NCBI RefSeq assembly: GCF_046025915.1
Contig: NZ_JAQQFR010000006.1
Span: 266,888-330,887, forward strand
DNA from: Herbaspirillum rhizosphaerae_A
GTDB lineage: Bacteria > Pseudomonadota > Gammaproteobacteria > Burkholderiales > Burkholderiaceae_D
Reading direction: 5' to 3'
Length of the DNA stretch: 64,000 bases
Of this stretch, positions 55,655-63,922 are shown piece by piece. The notes beneath the pieces are model-generated. The model worked only from the letters and a program-made list of their open reading frames with translations, had not been told where the DNA came from and did not search any database. The first letter of the stretch is position 1, and every line of letters starts with the position of its first letter. A program made the position numbers and the translations under genes.

Positions 55655-56179
55655 TCAGGCGATGCGTTTGATACTGGTTTTAAACAACTGCGCGCGTTCA
55701 ACGTAGCTGTCGGTGCCGGCACGCATGCGTGCGATGTCTTCCGGTGTCAGCGTACGTACAGCCTTGGCGGGCGAACCGATGATCAGCGAGTTCTCAGGAA
55801 ACTCCTTGCCTTCGGTAACCAGTGCGCCGGCGCCGACCAGGCTGTTTTTGCCGATCTTGGCGCCGTTGAGCACGATCGCCTGAATGCCGATCAGGGCGCC
55901 TTCGCCGATCGTGCAGCCATGCAGCATGGCCTGGTGGCCGACAGTCACGTTCTTGCCGATGTGCATCGGGTAGCCGACGTCAGTGTGCAATACTGCACCC
56001 TCCTGAACGTTACTGTTTTCACCGATGGTGATTAATTCATTGTCGCCGCGAATGCTGACGTTGAACCAGACGCTGGCATGCTCTTCGAGCTTGACCTTGC
56101 CGACTACTACAGCCGACTCGGCCACCCAGGCGGTTTCCGCGATTTCCGGCGTGTTTTCTTCCAACTTGTAAATTGCCAT
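55655..56179 (-). CDS. Gamma-carbonic anhydrase-like hexapeptide-repeat protein
   Basis: A 174-residue left-handed beta-helix protein (PaaY/YrdA/CaiE-like). Hexapeptide turns run through residues about 15-145, and the metal-binding His residues are in LHTDVGYP and VGHQAMLHGC. Many relatives bind zinc, though not all are active carbonic anhydrases. The start at 56179 matches the family N-terminus (MAIYKLEENTPEI); an upstream 31-codon extension is not conserved. Confidence 0.92.
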   Translation of the reverse strand: MAIYKLEENTPEIAETAWVAESAVVVGKVKLEEHASVWFNVSIRGDNELITIGENSNVQEGAVLHTDVGYPMHIGKNVTVGHQAMLHGCTIGEGALIGIQAIVLNGAKIGKNSLVGAGALVTEGKEFPENSLIIGSPAKAVRTLTPEDIARMRAGTDSYVERAQLFKTSIKRIA

Positions 56180-56270
56180 AATAAAATTGTCTCCTCGGTT
56201 ATTCGGGGACACAGACATCCATATTGGGACAAACTGTGTTCCATCAACCCGCCATTTTACCGCTGCTTGC

Positions 56271-57125
56271 ATGAATTCACCTTTGACCTCTCCTTTGAAT
56301 GCCGATTTGCATTACAGCAATCCTTTTAATCCAACGGAATTACGGGCGGGAGCACTGGATTGCCTGATCCAGACCGAGAGCGCCATGAAGGTCGCCGGTA
56401 TCCAGGCGTTGGCGAGCGAGTGGCATGCCGGTCGCCTGGTACTGCGCAGTAGTGCGGCCTTGTCATCCGATGCTGCGACCATCCCCGGCAGGCCCGCACG
56501 TCCCGAGCTGGTGTCTCCACTGCTGGTGAAGCATCGTTCCATGCGCACGGAAGAGGGGCGTGCCACCATGATTCATGCGCTGGCGCATATTGAGTTCAAC
56601 GCAATCAATCTGGCCTTGGATGTGATCTGGCGCTTTCCGGATATGCCCGAGGCGTTTTACGTCGACTGGCTGCTGGTGGCGAGCGAAGAGGCGTACCACT
56701 TTTCGTTGCTGGCGGCGCACTTGCAGGTGCTTGGGTATGCTTACGGAGATTTCCCGGCGCATAACAGCTTGTGGGATATGGCCGAGAAAACTCGCTCCGA
56801 CATTCTCGCCCGCATTGCACTGGTGCCACGCACGATGGAGGCTCGCGGCCTGGATGCTGCGCCACCGGTACGCAATAAGCTGGCGCAGGCAGGCGATCAG
56901 GCTGCCGCGGAGATTCTCGACATCATCATGCGCGACGAGATCGGTCATGTGGCCATCGGTAACCGCTGGTATGGGTGGCTGTGCAAGCAACGCGATCTTG
57001 ACCCCATTGCAACGTTTGCCAACTTGTCTGTTGAGTTCAAGGCGCCTGTGATGCGTGGCCCGTTCAATATGAAAGCACGTCGGGCGGCAGGTTTTACGGA
57101 TGAAGAGTTGGCCTTGATGGAGTAA
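56271..57125 (+). CDS. DUF455 ferritin-like protein
   Basis: A 284-residue DUF455 family protein with a ferritin-like four-helix bundle. Glu/His pairs suited to a di-iron site are visible: HALAHIEFNAINLALD, VASEEAYHFSLL and IMRDEIGHVAIGNRW. Its function is unknown; the di-iron inference comes from the family. Start ATG 56271 chosen: the upstream 28 codons run antisense to the carbonic-anhydrase promoter. Divergent from that gene. Confidence 0.88.
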   Translation: MNSPLTSPLNADLHYSNPFNPTELRAGALDCLIQTESAMKVAGIQALASEWHAGRLVLRSSAALSSDAATIPGRPARPELVSPLLVKHRSMRTEEGRATMIHALAHIEFNAINLALDVIWRFPDMPEAFYVDWLLVASEEAYHFSLLAAHLQVLGYAYGDFPAHNSLWDMAEKTRSDILARIALVPRTMEARGLDAAPPVRNKLAQAGDQAAAEILDIIMRDEIGHVAIGNRWYGWLCKQRDLDPIATFANLSVEFKAPVMRGPFNMKARRAAGFTDEELALME

Positions 57126-57274
57126 CGGCAAGACCTTCGAACTTTGCCTGTTTAAGTGGGATATTTTTACTGTTTTGTTGTGTCTGAGAAGGACAAGATC
57201 CGCCAACGTGCTATCGTGCCGCACGCATGTTTTTCACGCGTCTTCCGGACGATTCTGATTTTGAAAGGGTAAAT

Positions 57275-57598
57275 ATGAAATTCACTAAATTAATAGGCGC
57301 TGCGTTGGCAGTTGGAGTAGTGGTTCTTGCAGTTTCCGCTTGCCAGAAAAAAGAGGAAACCCCGGGGCCTGCAGAGTCGATGGGCAAGCAAATCGACAGC
57401 GCAGTAAAGAACGCCGGTGATCAGGCCGCCGTAGCTGCCGACAAGGCGCAGGACAAGGCAAGTGAAGCCGGTCAAAAACTGGATCAGGCAATGAGTAATG
57501 CCAAAGACGAGGCGAAGGATCTGACACAAAAGGCCGGCGAGAAGATTGAAGCCGCTGGTCAACAGATTCAGGATGCAGCCAAAGACGCCAAGAAGTAA
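57275..57598 (+). CDS. Small Lys/Ala-rich lipoprotein with helical repeats
   Basis: A 107-residue lipoprotein. The signal ends in VSACQKK (lipobox Cys23). The rest is a repetitive amphipathic helix built from 11-residue-like units rich in Ala, Lys, Asp and Gln (KAQDKASEAGQKLDQAMSNA, KAGEKIEAAGQQIQ), resembling LEA/apolipoprotein-like or CsbD-like repeats. Such proteins may be envelope spacers or desiccation protectants; I cannot specify. A GAAAGG site precedes ATG 57275. Confidence 0.78.
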   Translation: MKFTKLIGAALAVGVVVLAVSACQKKEETPGPAESMGKQIDSAVKNAGDQAAVAADKAQDKASEAGQKLDQAMSNAKDEAKDLTQKAGEKIEAAGQQIQDAAKDAKK

Positions 57599-57670
57599 GT
57601 CTGCAAGAAGGTAGGTGGAGGCGTCAGTACATTCTGTACGCTTCTATAGCTTGCTGAGGCAGTTCAAGAA

Positions 57671-57701
57671 ACCCGCATTTTCCGATGCGGGTTTTTTTAT
57701 T
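57671..57701 (+). terminator. Rho-independent terminator after the helical lipoprotein
   Basis: A perfect 9-bp stem (57671-57679 with 57686-57694) is followed by T residues to 57699. It overlaps the 3' end of the convergent lipase gene (stop at 57697). Confidence 0.88.
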
Positions 57702-58629
57702 TGTCGGCCTTATGGATTTCTTCGATGACGAGTGCCTGGATAGTAGGATCCAATGCCAGGGCGACGTGGCCGATACCGCTGATGGCGATGTTTTCCGCTC
57801 CCGGCAAATGAGAGGATATTTGCGGCGATACGATATTGTCGTGATGAGAATAAATGGACAGGATGACCGCGCGCGTTTCAGGATTTTCTGTAGCGGCCAA
57901 TTTGTGCAGCCATTCGCTGCTGGTGCCTTCTTCTGCGCGCCCGAGCCAATTCATTTCGCCACAATTAATGCCGATGCCGAAGTTTGCGATGGTGGTGCCA
58001 TGATGTGGCGTACCTAGCGTAATGACCTTGGCGATGTTGGTGTGGCCATGGTCTCGAAGATAGGCACGCGCCGCCAGGCCTCCCATGCTGTGGGCGACGA
58101 TGACGATTTTGTTCTGCCCGCTTTCGGTGACTAGCCGTTGCACGGCTTCATGCACAATGGGTGCGTAGCCGTCGATGCTGCCGAATACCGGTTCCATGTC
58201 GACGGCATAGTGAGTGATGTGGGCTTCGCAGAGAGCCTTGCTCATCCAGTGCCAGTAGCCGCTATTGCAGCCATACCCGTGAATCAGTAAAACCGGCAGG
58301 GAGGTTGTATCGGTAAAGATGCGTTTATCGAAACGCTGAAAAGGCATACCCCAGGACGAACACACCATGGTGGCGCAATACTCACCTGCGAATAATCTGA
58401 AAATGCCCGGCCAGGTCAGCTCGGGCGTATGGGCGGATTTGGCACGATAAGGCCACGTCAGGAAGAAGCTGTTGGCCGTAATGGACGCGCGAAACAAGGC
58501 AACCAGGGCAAGGCTGAGAATGATCGCAAGAGGGACGTTGGTGACGTGCAGCTTGACGAGCAGGATGTAGAACAAAATGGCAACGCCAAATTGGGTGAGC
58601 AGCAAGGTTCTGGCGATGCGGGCGATCAT
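57697..58629 (-). CDS. Membrane-anchored lipase/esterase (alpha/beta hydrolase)
   Basis: A 310-residue protein. Two N-terminal hydrophobic helices (about 10-30 and 32-50) anchor an alpha/beta hydrolase. The oxyanion region is HGYGCNSGYWHW. The nucleophile Ser is in VIVAHSMGGLAARAY. The catalytic Asp is likely in IYSHHDNIVSP, and the His in GIGHVALALD. Resembles triacylglycerol lipase/EstA-type enzymes; substrate unknown. Confidence 0.88.
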   Translation of the reverse strand: MIARIARTLLLTQFGVAILFYILLVKLHVTNVPLAIILSLALVALFRASITANSFFLTWPYRAKSAHTPELTWPGIFRLFAGEYCATMVCSSWGMPFQRFDKRIFTDTTSLPVLLIHGYGCNSGYWHWMSKALCEAHITHYAVDMEPVFGSIDGYAPIVHEAVQRLVTESGQNKIVIVAHSMGGLAARAYLRDHGHTNIAKVITLGTPHHGTTIANFGIGINCGEMNWLGRAEEGTSSEWLHKLAATENPETRAVILSIYSHHDNIVSPQISSHLPGAENIAISGIGHVALALDPTIQALVIEEIHKADK

Positions 58630-58705
58630 GCAGCGGCGGCCTCGTGAAGATGGACAAAACGGCTAGCGTAACAGGATTGCGTGACCGTTTTGTTTCAGCG
58701 TGTCT

Positions 58706-59353
58706 TTATTGTTTCTTTTTGCGAGGATTCAGATCGATGATGCGTGTGCCAGCGATTCTGTCATGGGCGAACTGGCGTTGCGGATCGAGATAGATCAAGC
58801 CGGCCCACACGATGATGTTGGCGACAGGAACCCATATCAGCATCCAATTTTGCGCTCCCAAAGCCCAGGCCAGCGCGAGGCCCGGAATGAACCACAGCCA
58901 GCTCAGCAGGAAGCGCGCAAGTGCGCGCAGTGTGCTGACGGGCAGGCCGTCATTGCCGACTACGCGAATACGCCAGGTTTTCATTGCCAGCGTTTGGCCG
59001 CCATGAGTCCAGAACCAGATGAAATACAGTCCCAGAACGATGAATAGCCAGCTCTCCAGTGCATGACGCAGATACAAGGCGTGACGTTGCTGAAGCAGGG
59101 TGGAGAACAGCCAGGCTGAAATGAACAGCACGCCAAACAGCAGCATGGATTCATACAGCATGCTGCACAGGCGGCGTCGGAGTGAGGGTGTAGGCAATGT
59201 CTGAGGTGTCTGATTCGCGGTGCTGTGCAATGTGGCGCTCAAGTCTGTCTCTTCTCTTGATGGTGAATCTGGCCTGCTGTTGAGCCGCCGGTGTGCCCGG
59301 CGGGATAGGGCATAAAGGGGATCATCATACGCGGCGTCATTTGTGTTCGCCAT
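58706..59353 (-). CDS. RDD-family membrane protein
   Basis: A 215-residue protein. The soluble N-terminal part (1-60) is followed by an RDD domain (RRRLCSMLYESMLLFGVLF, TLAMKTWRIRVVGNDGLPVS, RQFAHDRIAGTRII) with about four membrane helices. The function of RDD proteins is mostly unknown; some are Na+/H+ antiporters. It follows the DUF3106 gene on the same strand by 89 bases and may belong to that operon. Confidence 0.87.
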   Translation of the reverse strand: MANTNDAAYDDPLYALSRRAHRRLNSRPDSPSREETDLSATLHSTANQTPQTLPTPSLRRRLCSMLYESMLLFGVLFISAWLFSTLLQQRHALYLRHALESWLFIVLGLYFIWFWTHGGQTLAMKTWRIRVVGNDGLPVSTLRALARFLLSWLWFIPGLALAWALGAQNWMLIWVPVANIIVWAGLIYLDPQRQFAHDRIAGTRIIDLNPRKKKQ

Positions 59354-59442
59354 GAAAAAATGCCATGTCGGCGTTCTCGCGCGGACATGGCATTTTACAT
59401 TCTACGTTTTGGCTCGAACTACTTCGTTCGGGCTGGCGTGGA

Positions 59443-60123
59443 TTACTTTGCTTCGACGGCGATTGGCGCTGGAACTGCCGGAGTGGCGACGGCAGCAGGC
59501 TGCGGTGCCCGAGATTGTTCGAGTGCTTCTTGCGGCAGCTGGATCGTCGGTGCGGCCTTGCTTTGCGTTGCGGGCAACGCAGCAACATGCTTTGGCAGTT
59601 TGGCCTGAGACAGTTTTTTCTTCTGTTCTTCCGATAATTGCTGATATTCCTTCCACTGAGCCGATTTCTTGTCGGCATCCAGCTTCTTGGCGCGGGTATA
59701 GCTTTCACGCACGGAACGTCGCTGTACAGGCGTCAGTTTGACCCAGTCGCGCATGCGCTCTTGCAGACGCTCTTGCTCAGCGGGATTCATGGAGGCGAAT
59801 TTATTGCCAATGACCAGCCATTTTTCCTTCCTGTTCAAAGGCATTTTGTTCCATTCGCCGGCCAAAGGGGCGAGCGCATGCTGTTGCGCTGGATTGAGTT
59901 CCGCCCAAGTCGGTTTGGAATCAGGTTTTCTTGCTACCTTCGATGGAGTAGGTTGCTGTGTGGATGGTGTAGTCGTAGCTGCAGGTGCGGGAGCCAATAC
60001 CGGAGCGGGTGCTTGTGCAAGAGCGGTAGCACCAGCCAAACAGGCAAGCACGGCGACAATCGCAACAGGAAGGTTCAGGATCTTGCGTGTTGCGTTGCTC
60101 ATTGAAGTCCGGATACGCACCAT
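59443..60123 (-). CDS. DUF3106 exported protein
   Basis: A 226-residue protein with a signal sequence (about residues 8-37, ending GATALAQAP). A Pro/Ala/Thr-rich linker follows, then the DUF3106 core (WAELNPAQQHALAPLAGEWN, RMRDWVKLTPVQRRSVRESY), a helical domain of repeated Trp-Pro-Leu units. Function unknown. The ATG lies 3 bases after the DUF3619 stop, so it is the third gene of the sigma factor operon. Another ATG at 60102 is a possible start. Confidence 0.85.
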   Translation of the reverse strand: MVRIRTSMSNATRKILNLPVAIVAVLACLAGATALAQAPAPVLAPAPAATTTPSTQQPTPSKVARKPDSKPTWAELNPAQQHALAPLAGEWNKMPLNRKEKWLVIGNKFASMNPAEQERLQERMRDWVKLTPVQRRSVRESYTRAKKLDADKKSAQWKEYQQLSEEQKKKLSQAKLPKHVAALPATQSKAAPTIQLPQEALEQSRAPQPAAVATPAVPAPIAVEAK

Positions 60124-60126
60124 CAA

Positions 60127-60537
60127 TTATTCGCCTTGCTGTGCCAGATAGGCGTTGAAGCCATGATCAAGGTAAGCCGACAGCGGCAACTCGTCCGACA
60201 AGACGCCCGCGTCGATTTCCGCCAGTTCGCTAATGCGTTGCTGATGTTCGTGCTCATACAAGCCGGCAAACAGCATGACGCCCGCCAGCAATGGGATGGC
60301 GACGCCCAGGCGTCCAAGCCACGCGAACGATTGTGGCTCGCGGAAGCTGCCACCCATTGCGCCTGCCAAGGCAAATTGCGGCACGACGGCACGGACCGGA
60401 GCGGCTTTTTTCTTGCGGGCAATCGCGACCCGGCGCGCTTCAGCCAGGCTTTGTGTGGTCGATTCGGGCAAGTGTTCCAGATTTGCATCCAGAGCTCGCT
60501 TTACCCGATAAGCAAATTGTAGTTCTTTGTTGTTCAT
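60127..60537 (-). CDS. DUF3619 single-pass membrane protein, candidate anti-sigma factor
   Basis: A 136-residue protein with an N-terminal helical cytoplasmic part (about 1-70), one membrane helix (about 76-94) and a short external tail ending near ELPLSAYLDHGFNAYLAQ. This topology and its four-base overlap with the upstream sigma factor gene match the usual anti-sigma arrangement. The family itself has no proven function. Confidence 0.83.
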   Translation of the reverse strand: MNNKELQFAYRVKRALDANLEHLPESTTQSLAEARRVAIARKKKAAPVRAVVPQFALAGAMGGSFREPQSFAWLGRLGVAIPLLAGVMLFAGLYEHEHQQRISELAEIDAGVLSDELPLSAYLDHGFNAYLAQQGE

Positions 60538-61103
60538 AAAGTGATTCCTTTAGCCCTGAGTGCTTGAGCCAGAGCGTGTGTGGCGCGAGAACAGTGGGTT
60601 TTGACGCTACCTTCGGAACATCCCATCGCGGCAGCTGTTTCTGCGACATCCATGTCTTGCCAGTAACGCATGAGGAAAGCTTCGCGTTGACGAGTGGGGA
60701 GTTTTTGTACCTCGGCGTCAATTAGGGCGAGTGTTTGCTCGCGTTCGACTTTATCTGCGCTCGACTCTGCGGCTTCCGTGCCATCTTCCGCTTCATAGCT
60801 TTCCAGCAAGTCAAAGTCTTCCTGATTTTCCGTATCGCGGCCGATGCTGGAAAAGAGGCTGACCCAGGTGGTTCGGACTTTTTCCCGTCGGAAAAAATCG
60901 TGAATGGTGTTTTGCAGGATGCGCTGAAACAGCAGCGGGAGTTCGTTGGCCGGCTTGTCGCCATATTTCTCGGCCAGCTTGATCATTGCATCCTGAACGA
61001 TGTCGAGTGCGGCTTCATCTTTGCGCACGGCGTAGACGGCCTGTTTGAAGGCGCGGCGTTCGACATTTTCGAGAAAATCGGAGAGTTCTTTGTCAGTTGC
61101 CAT
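60534..61103 (-). CDS. ECF-type RNA polymerase sigma factor
   Basis: A 189-residue sigma-70 family protein: region 2 (AALDIVQDAMIKLAEKYGD, LQNTIHDFFRREKVRTTWVS) and region 4 (LPTRQREAFLMRYWQDMDVA, MGCSEGSVKTHCSRATHAL). The start at 61103 matches the family N-terminus; 34 codons upstream are non-conserved. An acidic insert of about 35 residues lies between the two regions. It is followed by the DUF3619 gene, overlapping by four bases. It probably controls an envelope- or stress-related set; the trigger is unknown. Confidence 0.9.
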   Translation of the reverse strand: MATDKELSDFLENVERRAFKQAVYAVRKDEAALDIVQDAMIKLAEKYGDKPANELPLLFQRILQNTIHDFFRREKVRTTWVSLFSSIGRDTENQEDFDLLESYEAEDGTEAAESSADKVEREQTLALIDAEVQKLPTRQREAFLMRYWQDMDVAETAAAMGCSEGSVKTHCSRATHALAQALRAKGITL

Positions 61104-61411
61104 GCAATGCGGCTTATGGATGTGCAGCCGGGAATAGATGAATCGAATGCATTTCCGACATGTTGGTGGAATGTACGGATTTGTAACAAGAGCGCATGCT
61201 AGCAAAAAAGCCCTTGTTTGTGGTGGTGTTTATCGGAAACGCACAATTTTCGGGCGGTTTGCCGATGTATTCAAAGAAATTCGCTTGACCAAAATGATGC
61301 GACGCATTAACGTGTCAGTCCGCTTCATCAACATGAAGTTCTATGGTCTTTACCGTGGCTACGCATAATGTAGCGATTGTCAAAGACGCGCTTTATTTAA
61401 AAAGCTGTTTG
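61104..61411. other. Divergent intergenic region, ilv promoter side
   Basis: About 300 bases between the sigma gene and the ilv leader. TTGACC (61285-61290) and TAACGT (61308-61313), 17 bases apart, are a possible promoter. A 24-codon frame at 61294-61368 is discussed as a possible leader peptide. Otherwise no gene. Confidence 0.35.
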
Positions 61412-61520
61412 TTCTAACCCGCGCCACAAGCGCGAGAAATTCGTAACGGTGTACTTGCACCAAGGCTGAACGAGTCGCGCTAAGCGCCATTTTGAACCTC
61501 ACTACGGTTGGGGCGCAGAA
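61412..61520 (+). promoter_or_regulatory. Structured leader RNA upstream of ilvI
   Basis: Three successive hairpins: CGCGC/GCGCG (61420-61424 with 61430-61434), GGTG/CACC (61448-61451 with 61458-61461), and a two-part stem GCGCC/GGCGC (61484-61488 with 61512-61516) enclosing AACC/GGTT (61495-61498 with 61506-61509). They lie 115-210 bases ahead of ilvI in a long leader. A betaproteobacterial cis-regulatory RNA motif linked to ilv genes has been described (ilvH motif); I cannot confirm membership here. Confidence 0.5.
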
Positions 61521-61630
61521 ATGACGTGACCGCACAAAGAAGGGATGCCGGAGGAAGCAGGTCGATCAGTACGATTTCGTCAGGAGAGAACATCCGATCA
61601 ATCTCCAATGGACCTTGAAAGGAAGTAGTA

Positions 61631-63349
61631 ATGAGTGCAGAAAACCTCACCGGCGCGGAGATACTCGTCCGTTGCCTGGCTGAAGAGGGCGTTGAGCACG
61701 TCTTCGGCTATCCCGGTGGCGCCGTGCTTTATATTTACGACGCTATCTTCAAGCAAGATAAATTCCAACATATTCTGGTACGCCACGAGCAGGCTGCGGT
61801 GCACGCAGCGGATGCCTATTCGCGCAGCTCCGAAAAAGTCGGCGTCTGTATCGTGACCTCCGGTCCCGGCGTCACTAATGCGGTGACCGGTCTGGCGACT
61901 GCGTACATGGATTCGATCCCGATGATCGTGATTTCCGGCCAGGTGCCTTCGACCGCTATCGGTCAGGATGCATTCCAGGAGTGCGACACCGTTGGCATCA
62001 CGCGTCCTTGCGTCAAACACAACTTCCTCGTGAAGGATGTGAAAGACCTCGCCGCGACGATGAAAAAAGCATTCTATATCGCCACAACGGGCCGTCCAGG
62101 TCCGGTGCTGGTCGATATTCCGAAAGATATCTCGATGCACACCTGTGCTTACGAGTATCCAAAAACTGTCGAGATGCGTTCGTACAAGCCGGTAGATAAA
62201 GGCCATTCGGGGCAGATCCGCAAAGCGTTGCAGCTGTTGCTGACGGCTGAACGTCCGATGATCTACACCGGTGGCGGCGTGATTCTCGCGAATGCCGCTC
62301 CCGAGCTCAACAAGCTGGTGGATCGTCTCGGTTTTCCTTGCACGAACACGCTGATGGGCCTAGGCGCTTATCGCTCGACCAGCGACAAGTTCGTTGGCAT
62401 GCCGGGCATGCACGGTACGTATGAAGCCAACATGGCGATGCAGCACAGCGATGTGATGATCGCCATCGGTGCGCGCTTCGACGACCGCGTGATCGGCAAC
62501 CCGAAGCACTTTGCGTCGAATGCCCGCAAGATCATTCACATCGATATCGACCCGTCTTCGATTTCCAAGCGCGTCAAGGTCGACATTCCTATCGTTGGCA
62601 ACGTCAAAGACGTGCTGCAAGAGTTGCTGTCGCAGTTGGACGCTTCCGAAACCAAGCCAAACGCACCTGCCGTCGCCAACTGGTGGAAGCAGATCAACAA
62701 GTGGCGCGAGCGCGACTGCCTGAAGTTCGCAACCTCGGACGAGTTCATCAAGCCGCAGGCCGTGATTCAGAACGTGTGGGAAATCACCAAGGGTGACGCT
62801 TTCATCACGTCGGATGTGGGCCAGCATCAGATGTGGGCTGCGCAATATTATGGTTTCGACAAGCCGCGCCGCTGGATCAATTCCGGCGGTCTTGGCACCA
62901 TGGGCGTCGGCTTGCCGTACGCAATGGGCGTGCAAAAAGCCAATCCGGACGCAACTGTTGCTTGCATCACTGGTGAGGCATCGATCCAGATGTGTATCCA
63001 GGAACTGGCGACCTGCAAGCAATATCATCTGACGCCAAAGATCATTCTGTTGAACAACCGTTTCCTCGGTATGGTTCGCCAGTGGCAGCAAATCGATTAC
63101 GGTTCGCGCTACTCCGAGTCGTACATGGATTCCTTGCCCGACTTCACCAAGTTGGCCGAATCGTATGGCCACGTTGGGATGAAGATCGAAAAACCGGGCG
63201 ATGTGGACGGTGCGCTTAAAGAAGCGTTCGGCATGAAAGACAAGCTGGTCTTCATGAACTTCATTACGGATCAAACCGAAAACGTCTGGCCAATGGTCAA
63301 GGCTGGTAAGGGTTTGACTGAAATGCTCTTGGGTTCGGAGGATCTGTAA
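61631..63349 (+). CDS. ilvI: Acetolactate synthase, large (catalytic) subunit
   Basis: A 572-residue ThDP-, Mg2+- and FAD-dependent enzyme condensing pyruvate with pyruvate or 2-oxobutyrate, the first common step of valine, leucine and isoleucine synthesis. The catalytic Glu is in VRHEQAAVHAADAY. ThDP contacts are in YPGGAVLYIYDAI and TSDVGQHQMWAAQYY. The Mg/ThDP GDG...NN motif here begins G-E-A-S-I-Q-M, a departure from GDG. C-terminal block ENVWPMVKAGKGLTEM is typical. GGAAG ribosome site upstream. First gene of ilvIHC. Confidence 0.95.
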   Translation: MSAENLTGAEILVRCLAEEGVEHVFGYPGGAVLYIYDAIFKQDKFQHILVRHEQAAVHAADAYSRSSEKVGVCIVTSGPGVTNAVTGLATAYMDSIPMIVISGQVPSTAIGQDAFQECDTVGITRPCVKHNFLVKDVKDLAATMKKAFYIATTGRPGPVLVDIPKDISMHTCAYEYPKTVEMRSYKPVDKGHSGQIRKALQLLLTAERPMIYTGGGVILANAAPELNKLVDRLGFPCTNTLMGLGAYRSTSDKFVGMPGMHGTYEANMAMQHSDVMIAIGARFDDRVIGNPKHFASNARKIIHIDIDPSSISKRVKVDIPIVGNVKDVLQELLSQLDASETKPNAPAVANWWKQINKWRERDCLKFATSDEFIKPQAVIQNVWEITKGDAFITSDVGQHQMWAAQYYGFDKPRRWINSGGLGTMGVGLPYAMGVQKANPDATVACITGEASIQMCIQELATCKQYHLTPKIILLNNRFLGMVRQWQQIDYGSRYSESYMDSLPDFTKLAESYGHVGMKIEKPGDVDGALKEAFGMKDKLVFMNFITDQTENVWPMVKAGKGLTEMLLGSEDL

Positions 63350-63351
63350 TC

Positions 63352-63843
63352 ATGCGCCATATTGTTTCTGTATTGCTGGAAAACGAAGCCGGCGCTCTGT
63401 CCCGTGTTGTGGGTTTGTTCTCCGCACGTGGCTATAACATCGAGACTCTGACTGTTGCACCTACCGAAGACGCCACCTTGTCACGGATGACCATCGTGAC
63501 CAGCGGCTCTGACGACGTGATTGAACAAATCACTAAACACCTGAATCGCCTGATCGAGGTGGTGAAGGTCGTGGATCTGACAGAAGGCGCGCATATCGAG
63601 CGCGAACTCATGTTGATCAAGGTACGTGCCGTAGGCAAAGAGCGTGAAGAAATGAAGCGTACTGCGGATATCTTCCGCGGTCGCATCATTGATGTCACCG
63701 AAAAGACCTACACCATCGAATTGACAGGCAACAAGGGCAAGCTGGACGCGTTTATCGACTCGATCGACCGTGCGGCAATTCTTGAGACTGTTCGTACCGG
63801 CGGCTCCGGTATCGGCCGCGGCGAACGGATCCTCAAAGTCTGA
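63352..63843 (+). CDS. ilvH: Acetolactate synthase, small (regulatory) subunit
   Basis: A 163-residue regulatory subunit. An N-terminal ACT domain (SVLLENEAGALSRVVGLFSA, RGYNIETLTVAPTED) binds valine for feedback inhibition. The C-terminal domain activates the catalytic subunit (ELMLIKVRAVGKEREE, DVTEKTYTIELTGNKGKLDA). It starts two bases after the ilvI stop, so expression is coupled. Length matches E. coli IlvH. Confidence 0.95.
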   Translation: MRHIVSVLLENEAGALSRVVGLFSARGYNIETLTVAPTEDATLSRMTIVTSGSDDVIEQITKHLNRLIEVVKVVDLTEGAHIERELMLIKVRAVGKEREEMKRTADIFRGRIIDVTEKTYTIELTGNKGKLDAFIDSIDRAAILETVRTGGSGIGRGERILKV

Positions 63844-63922
63844 TCGACGCCGATTGTTGCGTAGCTCTCTCTGTATTTAATTCAGCATTTAATATTTTAA
63901 AAATTAGTTAATAGGAAAAATC

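Noticed and set aside
61138..61368. 76-codon frame in the sigma-ilv intergenic region
   Set aside because: No credible start signal for the long version; only the last 24 codons are considered as a possible leader peptide.
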